A stretch of 64,000 nucleotides of DNA from Diplolepis rosae (Eukaryota; Arthropoda; Insecta; Hymenoptera; Diplolepididae), in contig JAPYXD010000045.1 in assembly GCA_030998225.1 (NCBI GenBank), positions 620,001-684,000 of the forward strand, written 5' to 3'. Position numbers and translations under genes: made by a program. Position 1 is the first letter of the stretch. Each line of letters begins with the position of its first letter. Positions 1 through 11,804 of the stretch are shown in pieces. A model generated the notes under the pieces. The model made no database searches. It was not told the DNA's origin and saw only the letters and a program-made list of their open reading frames with translations.

Positions 1-271
1 GTATGTCATAACTTAAAAATAGTTAATATAAAAATTCCATTTTCCAGTTAAATTATTCGATACGAAAAAAACGTTTAAGGAGGTTCTAGCGGTAATACTG
101 TAATCAGAACAAAGAATATCATACACTTGACTTGCGAGGTACTTGACGTGGCAACACTGCCTCCCGCTGTTTCGTGTTAGTGCGTACGGGCATACTCACA
201 CATCTCTAGTCTGCATGTGCTAACCGGCGAGCTACTCGACACAGCCTCAGCTGTGATAAATCGTATTTATC
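1..271. other. 5' flank of Mutator-like pseudogene
   Basis: No coding frame or known element was recognised. The stretch from about 120 to 270 is less A+T-rich than what follows and lies immediately upstream of the ATG at 272, so it may be the 5' UTR or promoter side of the transposase gene. No TATA box or initiator could be assigned with confidence. Confidence 0.3.
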
Positions 272-1048
272 ATGCCGAAACTAAAGAAATAGTGTATTGT
301 TAAAAGTGATGAAGTTCAACGATATTACTGGGATGGGAAACGAGTTACAGAGAAAGTATACAAAGCTCGTGTTACAGCACAAAATATAGGCAAAAATATA
401 AGAAATATTTATGGCACGAAGTGCAAGTCACATAACCTCGAAACCGAAGCCATGTCAACTAATAAAATTACTACAGCATTACGTAGTGATAAAGTTGATG
501 CAAATGTTTCACCTTTCAAAGATGTAGAAGGTCGTCGAATAGCCCACCTAAAAACTCTCGGTCGCGGATTATCATGTAAACAGTGCAAATCAGTACTTTC
601 TTTGTCAGATATAATTGACGAGAAGCGATCGGGTTTAGCATCAAAGTTGTTTATTCCATATAGACCTTGCAAAACTATGAATACTGTTGGTACTGATAAA
701 CAGCATACTGTCTCTAATCAAAAGCTGCATTATGAGGTGAATACAAAAGCTGCGATTGGTAAGAAAAAATAACAATGTAAATGAAAAAAATGTACTAAAA
801 AGTGACTGATGATAGTATACATTTGGTATGCTTTTTACAGGTGTTTTAGATGCAGGTATGGGACATACCCATTTGAATGAATTTTTGTCTGCAGTGAACA
901 TTCCACCATTGCATTGGACTACTTTCAAAACACATGAAAAAGAAATTAGTAATGCTGTCCAAGATATGACCTATGAAAGTTGTAAGGAAGCTATGGAAGA
1001 AGAACGACAATTAACTATTGAAAATTATGAAAAACTAAAACAGCTGCT
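272..1048 (+). pseudogene. Mutator-like transposase, N-terminal part (two exons, one nonsense codon)
   Basis: The peptide has the hallmarks of the Mutator-like transposase domain found in many arthropod proteins: EGRRIAHL, a CKQC pair, EKRSGLASKL, KAAIG and MGHTHLNEFLSAVNIPP followed by the ESCKEAMEEE stretch. Exon 1 reads from ATG 272; a TAG at 290-292 (codon 7) breaks it, and the longest intact frame then restarts at ATG 452. A GT at 759 and TTTTTACAG ending at 840 bound an 82-nt phase-1 intron; joining 758 to 841 gives KAAIG/VLDAGMGH in one frame, as the family expects. Exon 2 ends at 1048 before a GTAAGT, so the TAA at 1050-1052 is probably intronic. The catalytic 3' part is not downstream: another element starts at 1109. 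Family call is from remembered domain pattern; exon structure is seen directly. Confidence 0.75.
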
Positions 1049-1108
1049 GTAAGTTAATTTGAGAAACGTTTTTTCTTTATTTATCGATGATATTTCGTAA
1101 TATCTTAA

Positions 1109-2986
1109 CCCATTAACGCCCAAAACCACAGACTTTTTAACTCATTTTTGGCCCTTGTTGACAGAGCGAAAAAGAGAATATATCATGACCAAACCTTGTA
1201 TACGTAATGTTTTTGGGTCTCCTCTTTCGATTTATGAAGTCGAAATTACATTATCGTGCACTGGAAAACCAATATGGCGGATTTTATTCAAAAAAGTACC
1301 GAAAATTTGAAATTTTTTTTTTATTCTTTTTTTTTTTAAATGGATAAAGCATATTGATCTATTTCAAACTATGGACAAAGGTGGACAAAATAGCTGTGGT
1401 TTATGAAAAATATTTTTTGGTCCAGCTCCCTATGTTTTATCTTTTCCAAAATGGTGGAAAACTATGGAAATTTAGTAAAATAAGCGTTTTTTCATGACAT
1501 TTCTCAGATAATTGGATAATACACGGAATTTTATTGATCAAACTGTCAAAGTTTGATTGATTAATTATGTACAGACCTTTTCTAGTATATGTAATGACCT
1601 GATTAATGGCGGATTCAATATGGCGCTTGGAGAACTTGGGAAATACCGAGTTTTTTCAAGAATATCGCTGATGAAAATTCCTGAACCTTTATTAAATTCA
1701 ATTTTCCTATGTTTCTTAGCACATTATATGAAAATTCGGTGACAGTGTTAGAAAATTCAAAATGGCGGATCCAATATGGCGGATACAATATGGCGGTCCG
1801 AATATTGAAGATTTAATAATATGCTAATGAAAAAAATATTTTCGTATTTTATGTAAAATATGTGATCAAAAATATCTATAGACATTTTTTGATTGAGATC
1901 GTTAATTCAGCGGAAAAAATTCGTAAAGTTCTGAATTTATATTTCACGATCTGCATATTCTCCAACGCTATATGTATGTGGCTAAATGAAGTTATTCGAA
2001 TTCTACTTGGCTTAGTTTTCATAACGTAATGGTCAAAAGTCATTATTTGAACTACTTAACGAATTTAATTTCATACAGAAGTTTCATGCTTCAAAATTCC
2101 ACTACTGATATGACTGATGTGCCAAAAAAATAGTATATAACTTTGTAACCAAATGAATTGATATTTATTACGATCAAAATAAGAATTTTTTTTATTTTCT
2201 AAAATAGATCATATTGATTCGATCCACTCATTCACTCTAAAATAGATCCTATTGATTCAATCTACTCATTTACTAAATCCATCATCCAACTTCATTTAGC
2301 CACATACATCAAGCGTTGGAGAATATGCAGATCGTGAAATATAAATTCAGAACTTTAGGAATTTTCATATAATGTACCAAGAAACATAGGAAAATTGAAT
2401 TTAATAAAGGTTCAGGAATTTTCATCAACGATATTCTTGAAAAAACTCGGTATTTCCCAAGTTCTCCAAGCGCCATATTGAATCCGCCAATTATCAGGTC
2501 ATTACATATACTAGAAGAAGTCTGTACATAATTAATCAATCAAACTTTGACAGTTTGATCAATAAAATTCCGTGTATTATCCAATTATCTGAGAAATGTC
2601 ATGAAAAAACGCTTATTTATCTAAATTTCCAGAGTTTTCCACCATTTTGGAAAAGATAAAACATTGGAAGTTGGACCAAAAAATATTTTTCATAAACTAC
2701 AACTATTTTGTCCACCTTTGTCCATAGTTTGAAATAGATCAATATGCTTTATCCATTTGAAAAAAAAAGAATAAAAAAAAAATTTCAAATTTTCGGTACT
2801 TTTTAAAATAAAATCCGCCATATTGGTTTTCCAGTGCACAATAATGTAATTTTGACTTCATAAATCGAAAGAGGAGACCCAAAAACATTACGTATACAAG
2901 GTTTGGTCATGATATATTCTCTTTTTCGCTTTGTCAACAAGGGCCAAAAATGAGTTAAAAAGTCTGTGATTTTGGGCGTTAATGGG
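1109..2986. mobile_element. TTAA-flanked long-inverted-repeat element (piggyBac-type ends)
   Basis: The two ends are reverse complements, beginning CCCATTAACGCCCAAAA on each side, and are flanked by TTAA at 1105-1108 and 2987-2990, the target duplication typical of piggyBac-type transposition. The arms are long: about 1109-1997 on the left and 2288-2986 on the right. They pair almost throughout, but the left arm carries about 185 bp (near 1735-1920, including repeated ATGGCGGAT motifs) that the right arm lacks. The spacer (about 1998-2287) is A+T-rich. No transposase is visible, so this is a non-autonomous foldback element. It sits 60 bp after the splice donor of the Mutator-like exon 2, inside what would have been its second intron. 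Confidence 0.85.
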
Positions 2987-2990
2987 TTAA

Positions 2991-4020
2991 TAACGAAGTT
3001 TACTAAAATAAAAAAAAATTGTGGTAGGAGATAATTTTGTATGACATCATGAAACATCAGTGCAGTAATAGTATAAGATTAGATTTATTCAATAGCTGCA
3101 TTGTATTAATCAGTAGTATTTAGTATTAATTATCTGTGAAGTTAAATAGAGTACAAAATTATTTTTGTAATATACGGAGACAAATTTGCATAAAATTATA
3201 TAGCACGAAAGATATCAATGCGATATGCAAAAATGAATTGTACATTTTTAATCACTTTTTTTAAAATTCAATTTAGCTTATTAATTGTCTAGCTTTTTAA
3301 AAGTGAAGGAAAATTTTTGTTTAATATTTACAACGAAACATTAAATAAGTATAAAAAAGAACATGATACATGTTACTATATTTAAAACATTTGTAAGTGA
3401 ATAAAATAAAACCAATCAATACATTTTCCCAATTTATTATCCTGTTTTTATACGATTATTTAGAATAATCAAAATATGAATATTGTTACTGTATTTTCGA
3501 ATTGCATTTTGGCTAACGTTGTAAAAAGTACCCTACCAGTATGGGTTTTCATTCAGAAAGTTTTCAATGATTCAAGCTGAATATACGCTCCGTTCTTTTT
3601 GAATAGTCGCCATAACATACGAACGTATCCATACGAATGCAGTGTTGTCACGTCTACTATGGCATATCTGAAAATCGAAATTTCGGATCTTTGTTTTTTT
3701 ATTACTTAATTTACAAGCATCCTTCGAAAGGCCTTAAGATCTAAACAGATTTGATAAATATTTTTGTGAACATTAAAAAATATTTCTTCTAAATCTGACT
3801 GTCAATTATTACGTAGTAAGTGATTGAACGCGACAAAGTAGTAGCTTTCCGTAAGAATACACGTTAAATATTGAAAAATATTTTTCAAAATATCTCAGCA
3901 CAGAAACAACCTTGAATCTCAATAATTTGACTGACTCATTTTTACATTTTTAACTACGTATGTTTCAAGTTTCACTTTTTTCTGACTGAGAATTCACTTT
4001 ACGCTAGAACTCCCTTAAAA
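2991..4020. other. A+T-rich intergenic DNA
   Basis: No frame longer than about 60 codons, no inverted terminal repeat pair and no recognised motif were seen here. Confidence 0.4.
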
Positions 4021-4738
4021 AAAATGCTTTCTACAAAAAGATCTACAAATTTGAATCGTAACATTTTTTTGTAAGATGTATATTTTTCTTTAAAATTTAA
4101 AAAAATACTATTGAAAATCCAATTTTTAACCATAATTTGTGAAATACGAAAAAAAATTTAAGAACACAAAATTGTTCGCTTCAATAAGGTCTACAAATTT
4201 TGTCGGACACAGTTTCTAATAAAATGTATATTTTTCGTTTCAATTTCAAAGAATAAGATTGAAATTCAAAAACTCCATTCTTTAAACAAAATATGTAAGA
4301 TACGAAAAAAAACATTACGATGGAAAACTATTTAGCTAAATGAGGTCTACAAATTCAGTATGTCTACGATTTTTCTTCCTTAAGGTATTAGGAAGAAAAT
4401 AAATTATTTCAATCATGTAATTTATTACAAAGTTACAGAAATGTATATAGCAAGTCGAGTGCAAAGCGCGAGCGTCATGATGACAATGTGTTCTTTAAGG
4501 CCGATAAAGCTTTAAGTAAATTGAATTACTTTTTTCATTTGAAATCTAAAACAAACCTAGTAACTTTAAGAAAATGCGATTCACATTTACAATATTATAA
4601 AAATGACTTAATCTTCAGTATGAAATTACAAGAAATAAACTTGGATGTATGCGAAGAATATAAAACCAAGCGCAAAGCGCGGTGACCGAATCGCACGCTC
4701 CAAACGCGTGATGAGAATGTGCCCGCAAAGCAAGCAGA
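4021..4738 (-). repeat. Repeat family A, copy A1 (partial, minus)
   Basis: This matches the family seen at 11805-13200, 13597-16178 and 55037-56083. Shared marks are A+T-rich blocks carrying 'tctacaaat' every ~110 bp, a G+C-rich stretch of short palindromes (gcgcgaagcgc type), and the 5' end A/TCTGC...GCGGGCACATTCTCAT read on the minus strand, ending here at 4738. Only the 5' half of the family is present; the 3' tail with the CAGA repeats is missing. No coding capacity was recognised. Confidence 0.7.
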
Positions 4739-5630
4739 TTTATTTATTTTTCCAAGCCATTAAGTGATCCTCTAATCTTATCTCGAAAAATATGTTTTTC
4801 TTTGGATATGAGTATATTACAGAGAAAACTGGCAGTGTTGCAAGAAAAAATTTATTTAAGAAAATGGTTACAAAATTAAAATACAATTTTTTGTTTCCTT
4901 CTCGTTAAGGCTATTGAGTGCCACTTTTTTAAATTTACTCTATAACCCCGAACCATGTATATTTGAGCCATCAAAATCAGTTCAGCCAATTTTGAGAAAA
5001 TCGATTTTTTAAAATAACTTTTGTAAATAAATTTTGTTGACTACCGATTGCGATTACGGAATATTTTAGAAAAAATATAAAAATTCTTCTAATTGTTTGA
5101 TTTTTTCTATAAATTAAACCCATTTGTATGAGGGACAGAAATTATGGCCCAACTTGGTAAGTAGTTTAAGTAATTGACTGAGAAGAATATATTCCATTTG
5201 TAGCTTATATTATTAATTTTTATATGGTATCAGATGTATTTATTGCTAATAAGTTATTGCCAATTTTAAATTCAAAAGTTAAACAATGAAATAAAAATTA
5301 AATGTTGAACAAAGGGATAAAAATAAATGCAATATATATAAATTTGTTAATTATGTACTTAAAACATCTTCTTTATACTTTGAAGTCCTACTTATAAATA
5401 AATTTTGTTTTTATTCTTTTGATTACATGAAACAGTAATCAAACTTAATGACTAGGAGCATAAGTTATTGCTTATTATTTTTCAATAAATTCTTAAGGTA
5501 GTACTGTCGGTACGTAGCTAATCAAATGAGTACTTTTTTTCATTTGCTTCACGTAGTATCTAAATTTATTAACGTCGTGTAAGAAAGCGACTATACATGT
5601 GTGTTTAGCAGATGACTTCTTACACGGAAA
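4739..5630. other. A+T-rich intergenic DNA
   Basis: No gene, paired terminal repeat or RNA gene was recognised. The stretch has poly-purine and poly-T runs only. Confidence 0.4.
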
Positions 5631-5632
5631 AA

Positions 5633-6550
5633 ATTTGTTGCTTAAAAAGTCTTCGACTTTGTGTAATACTCGTGGATAGGTTAGAAAGTCGACTAAATAT
5701 TATGAACCTCCTTATTGAAGAATATGATAGATAATCGCTGAAATCCTAATATGAACTTACCATTATATTTAACACTGTACATTACAGAAACGCAATTTTT
5801 TATAAACACTTCGCAGCACTGAGAATCAAACACTCGCACGCACGCACGCACGCATCCTAACCCAATTCTAATCGCACGCCTTAACCCGCATAGCCGATAC
5901 ATGTCGTGGAGACTTGTGTAAAATATTTGGATCACATTCAGAGTTTGAAGGCAAAACTAAAATAATAGATAAACTTCAAATTTGACGTAATACACTTTAT
6001 CAAGGTAAACATATACTTACTCGGAACTAATTCTTCAATGCACGCGTCAATCCAGAGTCAAACGAAACCAAACGACACGTAATCTCAAAATCTAACCAAA
6101 ATTATTACAAAAACATAAAGCCGAGCTGCATTGTCTGCTGTGCGATGCTACGAATTACGTTTCTGCGCATCGCTTTTTGCGACTGTCGAGAAAATTTTAG
6201 AAGACGGCATATAAAATCTGATGGACTTTAGAATACAATTTATAAAACTATTTGTTTCAATTACTTTCATTTCAAATTATTCGATAGTCTTTTAAAATCT
6301 ATGACAAATGAATCTAAAGATTATGAAACTTTTCATTACTTCTTAGAAAAGATCAGTTAGTGTTTAAAATACTTTTATAATAGTAAATACGCGACTTTTT
6401 TTCTTCGACCTGGTTTTATAAAAGTTATTCGACTTTTTTCTACTATTTCCTAAAAGTCATTGAAACCTTACAAGACTTTCTCCGATTTTACTTTCTGTCC
6501 ACGACTCTTCGAATAGTCTGTTAAATTTTAAGCGACAAAATTTTTCCTTG
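5633..6550. mobile_element. TA-flanked MITE-like element (CACGGAAAAA ends)
   Basis: The left end TACACGGAAAAAATTTG and the reverse complement of the right end, TACAAGGAAAAATTTTG, continue to match through GCTTAA (25 positions, three mismatches). A TA lies outside each end (5631-5632 and 6551-6552). The interior has no coding frame; it holds a short (GCAC)n run near 5836-5852. The end type resembles the elements at 7323, 20311 and 44696. Confidence 0.55.
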
Positions 6551-6552
6551 TA

Positions 6553-7320
6553 CGATACGTGAATGGCGCGCGCTTTCACTTATTCTGCGACGCTGACACA
6601 TCTACATAATCGCCGTCGGTTACTTGAAAAAAAGTATATTTTTACTTACTTAATTGGATTTTGCTACGCTTACACGTATCCAATTGAGGTGTTTTAATTT
6701 GCAAAATGATGCTTATATTATCAATCAATGCACCAGCCATTTTTATTGAAATCCGAACGATAGCTATGGCAGGATTTGTAAATGAACTCGGTTTCCCATA
6801 AGGTTAGGCGTTAATCTTCTCAAAATGCAATTACTAATTACTCCCCTCCAGTGTACCCTAGGTCCTCAAAAATTTAACTGAGTCATTTCTGGCTTAATGT
6901 TCACCAGTGATTTCAATTTTATCAATATCTGAACGATATTTCCATTTATGACAGAACTACTTTAAATCTTTAAAAGTTTAAAAAGATGTATAGAGCTTTA
7001 GCAAATACAGTCACTGAAAAAAATCTATAGATAATCAAGCAGTCTAGTTAGGAAAGACATTAAGTAAAAAATTGTAATTAGATTGATTAGTTATTCTGAT
7101 GTAATTAATGTGGATCTTAATTAATATAACAATGATTTTCATAGTTGATCTCTTTCGTAACGTACGTTTCTTTTTGATTCATCCGCGAATTCCGTTAATC
7201 ACCCAAGCTGCAACTACTACCTAGTAGTTACCTGCTTCCTGGGACAGAGTTGTTGAATAAGCTATCTAAGTTACAGCTTCGAGAAAACAACATAGTTGGT
7301 TAACAGAGCTAACTTCAAGC
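6553..7320. other. A+T-rich intergenic DNA
   Basis: Nothing recognised; no frame of note and no paired repeats. Confidence 0.35.
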
Positions 7321-7322
7321 TA

Positions 7323-7501
7323 CACTGAAAAAATTCTATTGAATCTAGCATTCCTGACAAAGGCATATAAAACATTGATTCAAATCGATATGCCATAGAA
7401 TTTTTATCATATTTATTGGTTCTCATAGCATATTTTTTAAATCAATAATGTACACGCTTTTGACAGAAATGCTATAGATTCAATAGCATTTTTTCTCACT
7501 G
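7323..7501. mobile_element. Short TA-flanked MITE (CACTGAAAAAA ends)
   Basis: The ends pair as inverted repeats of about 34 bp: CACTGAAAAAATTCTATTGA on the left, and CAGTGAGAAAAAATGCTATT as the reverse complement of the right end. TA flanks both sides (7321-7322, 7502-7503). The element is 179 bp with no coding potential, the size and layout of a Tc1/mariner-type MITE. Confidence 0.7.
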
Positions 7502-7689
7502 TACTTGTTTAAATTAATCACCATAGCCAACTAATAGTATAGCTCTCCAAAATCCATCTTAATTAGATACCATAATCACTCCACAAGTCCCAAAATCCAA
7601 TCTTTTCTCTGAGTGTAGTAGTTACATTTAAATTAGTTGTAACGCATTACGTGAGTAGAACAAAAATGTTTTCCAAGATTAAATATTTA

Positions 7690-7990
7690 AGTTAATTAGT
7701 TGAGTTTGAAAATTTTGTTACTGCCTACATTATCGGAGAATCACTAGTCGCGTATCAGATAGGATACGCTGCCGACAGGTGTCCTCGTAGACAATTTTAA
7801 ACTCTTATATCGCAAATAAATGCAAATGAATTCAATACTTAAAGAATTTGAAAATTTTTCTGTTGAAAAAAAGACGCTTTCGACTGCGCTGGGATTCGAG
7901 CTCAGGTCTTTCGATTGCCAGGGCAATCCCAGCGCAGTCGAATGCGTCTTTTTTTCTACAGAAAGATATTCAAATTCCTTAAATATTAAA
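7690..7990. repeat. Hairpin repeat with tRNA T-arm-like sequence, copy S1
   Basis: The unit has a 5' segment (about 7690-7810, 'ctgcctacattatcgg...' to 'atatcgcaaataaa') and a 3' palindrome. In the palindrome the arm from about 7838 ('aagaatttgaaaatttttct') pairs with the arm ending near 7985; the core is TCGACTGCGCTGGGATT opposite AATCCCAGCGCAGTCGA. Each core contains a CTCGAATCCC or TTCGAG segment like a tRNA T-loop or B box. Copies lie at 24945-25225, 25490-25705 and 47695-47945. It may be a SINE-like or snap-back repeat; no complete cloverleaf could be drawn. Confidence 0.6.
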
Positions 7991-9563
7991 TATTTAATTT
8001 AAAAATTTTTAAAGAATTGAAGGGTTATTACAAAAGGATTCTTCAGGTAGTTATAAAATAAAATATTCTATACATAATAAAAAAAGTATCTTTTTTTCCA
8101 AAATTCGAAAATTCAAAATAAACGTTATAACAGTAAATACAAATTTGAATATCTGAAAAATGTTATTTATTTTTCTATATACAAAAAAAAAATGTAATAA
8201 AACAATTCGAAACTATCACATATCCACTTAAGCATGCAACTAACTACTAGGCTGCAGTCGCTGCTTAGGTGACTAAGGGACATAGCACAGGCACTGAAAA
8301 TAATGTTAGGTTAGGAAAGGCTTCAACTAAGAAGAATGCCCCCATTTCTGGTTTAACATTTTGATTTTTCTTTCCATTAAAATTAATGAATCTGATTCGA
8401 AGTAAAGGATTATCTTCCGAAAAGCTTTCACCTCAAATTCACTTGAAACTTCGTATACCAATACATTTTGATGTACCGATGACAAAAATGACAAAAATGA
8501 CAGAAATATCAAACAATTACGTTTTTGAGTTCGCAAGTCGAACAAATCTATTTTTTTACTTTTCAAATTATTCTATCTGAAAATAAAATGAATCACATGA
8601 AGTAAAAAATTGCATTAACTCATTTAGAATCTGAAAGTATGATAGTTTTTCTTTTAAAAAAAACTTATGGATTCTGTATACCCATACATACCTTCAGCGC
8701 ATTTAAGTCAATGTCGTCAAGTGAACAATTGACGCTTGGTGTTAAAGTATGCGCCATCTTTATACACAAATTACAATGTCAAGAATTTTCCAACAAAACG
8801 CACACACAGGAAAAGACTAAAGAGCACTATCTCAATACTTTTTTTTTCAATTGTTATGCCGTGAAAAGATAACAAACAGAAAATGAAAGTAAAAGATAAG
8901 AAATATCCACTGACAGCAATTGAACCGTTAAAAAAAATTACTTTTTTTTACTATTTTAACTTATGCTTACTGATCATCTTACTAAATTGTAAAATACATA
9001 GTTATTTGCTGAAACCTATTGAAATTCGATCAGTAGAAATAGAAACCCGCACTGACAGTAATAAACATGGTCCATACCCATGGACTCATAAATTTATAGA
9101 ATGTACCCTTATGAGTGTGAGTCAATTGACTCTAATCTGGACGGGGAGCGAGCAGAGCCCAGAGTTGGGTATGTAATTTAATTTTTCATTTTACGTGGAT
9201 ATCTACAATGATTTCCATCTAAAGTTTTCCGTATGATGTAAATTACTAGTAATGTTATGTTAAGTTTTTGGTCTGTGATAAATTTTTACGGTAATTTGCT
9301 ATAATTTGTTTAAGATATGGATTTAAGAATATATGGGCAGAGCCCAAACTTACGGGGTCTGTGCCGTCAAAAGTAAGGGGGAAATAACCTTTTATATAAA
9401 TATTCAAGTTATTAACTTAAGATTCAGGTATTAGAAAAAAAAATCGGATTCATATTTAAAATGGCTCACGACTTCCGTTAACCAATCACAGCCAATCAGA
9501 GGCCTAAAAATGTCATCAAGTAATATGGCCGATCTACCATACTCAACTAATAAGAGTTATTAT
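7991..9563. other. Unassigned region with short unrecognised frames
   Basis: Three consecutive short plus-strand frames (8386-8580, 8639-8872 and 8883-9176; 64, 77 and 97 codons) occur here. None shows a recognisable domain. The third has a hydrophobic stretch near residues 20-40, but composition and lack of spacing logic suggest chance frames. 8481-8504 contains a triple 'atgacaaaa' repeat. No RNA gene or mobile-element end was seen. Confidence 0.3.
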
Positions 9564-11166
9564 CAGCCCCCTGCATCACTGAGTTGAAAATGACATGAAT
9601 TGTGACTGGCTGCCATGGTGATGCTGACTGTTCATTGGGCCGACTTACACGAAAATCACATTATAAATTGTAGTTTTTAAGCTTTTCCCTGTGAATTTTC
9701 AAATTTTTGATTTCTTGAACGGTAGTTAGATGAAGTTCGCGAGTCTAGAAACAAATGTCTAAATAAATTGGTGCAAAAATGGTAAAATGTGTCTATTTTG
9801 GGTGTAAATCCGGGTATAAGTCTTGCTCCGATAAAGTTCGTTTTTTCATTGTACCAAAGGATGAAAATACAATAAAATTATGGCAAATTTCTATCCTTCG
9901 GGATGATATGAAATTAAAAGAAGGGCATGCGATTTGGAAAATTCACATAATATAATAAAGATTAATGTCTCAATATTAATTAATTGTATCTACCTGTGCA
10001 GTGAATTTCTTTTGCACCGCAATTTATGTCTTTCAAATACTTATCGCAAATAAATTCAGTTGCAAACATTTTTTCTGATAGAAGTTAAAAAATAGATAAA
10101 TGGAAGTGACTGAAATAAAAAGGAGATGAGAGAGAATATTTTTAAAAAATCTGCATTGAAGTTAATGTGAGCTTGTTAAATTTGGATTGTCTTAAAGTGG
10201 AAAAAAATTTCTGATCTCTAACAATTTTGTTATTAGAATAAAGTTTTTGACTTTATAAAAGAATATAAGTTCAGATTTTTTGTTAATTTAGATTCCTTAC
10301 TTTTTAATGCTTATAGTTTTACCGAATTACATAGAATTCCTAAAGTAATAGAAATTGGAAACTTCAATTCATAATTTTACAAAACATGAATTTCAAAATA
10401 AAATAATACAACGCAGATAAATAAAAAAGAAGTAAATTAAAAAATTGATAAATGACAAAAAATTGATTAAATATGTTATATATACATAAATAGAAAAATA
10501 AGTAAAGTTTATTTGTAGATAAAGAAATTTTTTCAGAGCACTTATGAGAGACCTCAACTATTTCACTGCTTTAAACTATAATATATTATAATAATATATT
10601 CTTAATATATTTCATCAATTGAAAATTTATTTTATAGTGCAATATTAAGAAAATTATTAGTTCAAATTCCAAACAGTATTTTTGAAATGTTTATATTTTA
10701 AAAAAAGTTTGATTTATTTACAGTAGTAATATATAGTGTATATACTATATTGTATTTATTGTAATACGTAATATAATATGAAAAATAATCAGATTTTATA
10801 ATAACCGAATTAATTATTAGTATTAATATTTAAATCTAACGCAAAACAATTATAAAATAAAGAAAATGACACATGTAATGCAATTCCCGCCAGAATTTGG
10901 AAATTAGATTTTTGCCTAAAATGAATTTCTTAATCTTTTCGAAGAGAATACATTTTTGTAAAAAATACGAAGATCTTATTATATTATTATCACGTATAAG
11001 AAAATGCGATAAAATATTTTTTATTAGGAGAAAATTAATTTTTTATGCTTTTTCCCATGCATTTTTTAAAATCTAGGACCTATGAACGGTCAGCGCTGCC
11101 ACCGGCGGCAGTCAACTTTCACGTAATTTTTTTCTTATGCATTTGGTGGCAAGATTCAGGGGGCTG
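9564..11166 (+). mobile_element. P-like (THAP) element copy 1
   Basis: The ends are CAGCCCCCTGCATC at 9564 and GATTCAGGGGGCTG ending at 11166, an inverted pair with one mismatch. They match copy 3 at 61742-63463 nearly throughout. No 8-bp direct repeat flanks this copy (left GTTATTAT, right GTCCTAAC), so it has been rearranged, or one flank has been lost. It carries only a THAP exon; no catalytic exon is inside. Confidence 0.8.
9779..9955 (+). pseudogene. THAP-domain exon of a P-like transposase, truncated
   Basis: The frame starts MVKCVYFGCKSGYKSC and continues FFIVPKD...ILRDDMKLKEGHAI. This is the C-x4-C start and FxxP region of a THAP zinc finger, the DNA-binding domain at the N terminus of P-element transposases. 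The second half of the zinc site is ruined: copy 2 has CEKH here, but this copy reads WKIH (Cys to Trp). About 170 bp present in copy 3 are then deleted, so the frame stops after 58 codons. The ATG was chosen because it gives the standard MVKC THAP start shared by all three copies. Confidence 0.75.
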
Positions 11167-11223
11167 GTCCTAACTTATCTCTGGCGAAGGACATGATAAA
11201 AAATATGCAACCTAACCTGTCAC

Positions 11224-11480
11224 AGCCTTAGAAATACAAACAATAACGGCGCATGCGTGAGTAGAAAGAGAGAGAGCTTCATGAACCTCACCTTCTCTCA
11301 CTTTCTAACGATCGGACTCTTCCACTTCATAGAGTTATCAAATGTCAGAGATGAGTTGGGAGATTGCTAAAGTAATGTATTTAATTTCGAGTGATTTTCC
11401 GCAGCGCGCCCTATTGCGAAATGCTCTTGGGAACTAAAATGAAAGGTTCATGCTACTACTTGAAGGGTAAAACAGAGCTA
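11224..11480 (+). repeat. Repeat family D, copy D1 (internally deleted)
   Basis: 11224-11328 matches the reverse complement of about 19630-19735 (shared GCGCATGCG, CTTTCTAACGATCGGA and TTCCACTT). 11350-11378 matches the reverse complement of 18478-18510 (GATGAGTTGGGAGATTGCTA). The two blocks are adjacent here but 1.1 kb apart in the other copy, so D1 is a short derivative of the element that carries the SWIM-type pseudogene at 18.6-19.0 kb. Confidence 0.6.
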
Positions 11481-11804
11481 CTGTTTATCACTTTTGCAGC
11501 GCCCCCAATTGCGTACAGCTTTTACAGATCTTTTTCGAACTAAATCATAATAATATCATAAAATTTATTCAAATAATTTTTTTTGCCTTAATTATTATTA
11601 TTTATGCATTTTTATGAACGTATAAAACAAAAATTTGTTTACATTTATTTATTTGTGCTAGTAAGACGTTTTTATCGTTTCCTGAAAAATTTTCCAAATG
11701 TGGGATACGACATATTAGAACGTGGGTATCGATAAATTATATGTGAATTTACACCTCAAACTTTTCTTGATATGAAGCTAAGTCGACAAACGGATACTAA
11801 AAAA

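Noticed and set aside
8386..9176. Three consecutive plus-strand frames as exons of a host gene
   Set aside because: There are no recognisable domains, no convincing splice signals linking them, and a low-complexity composition.
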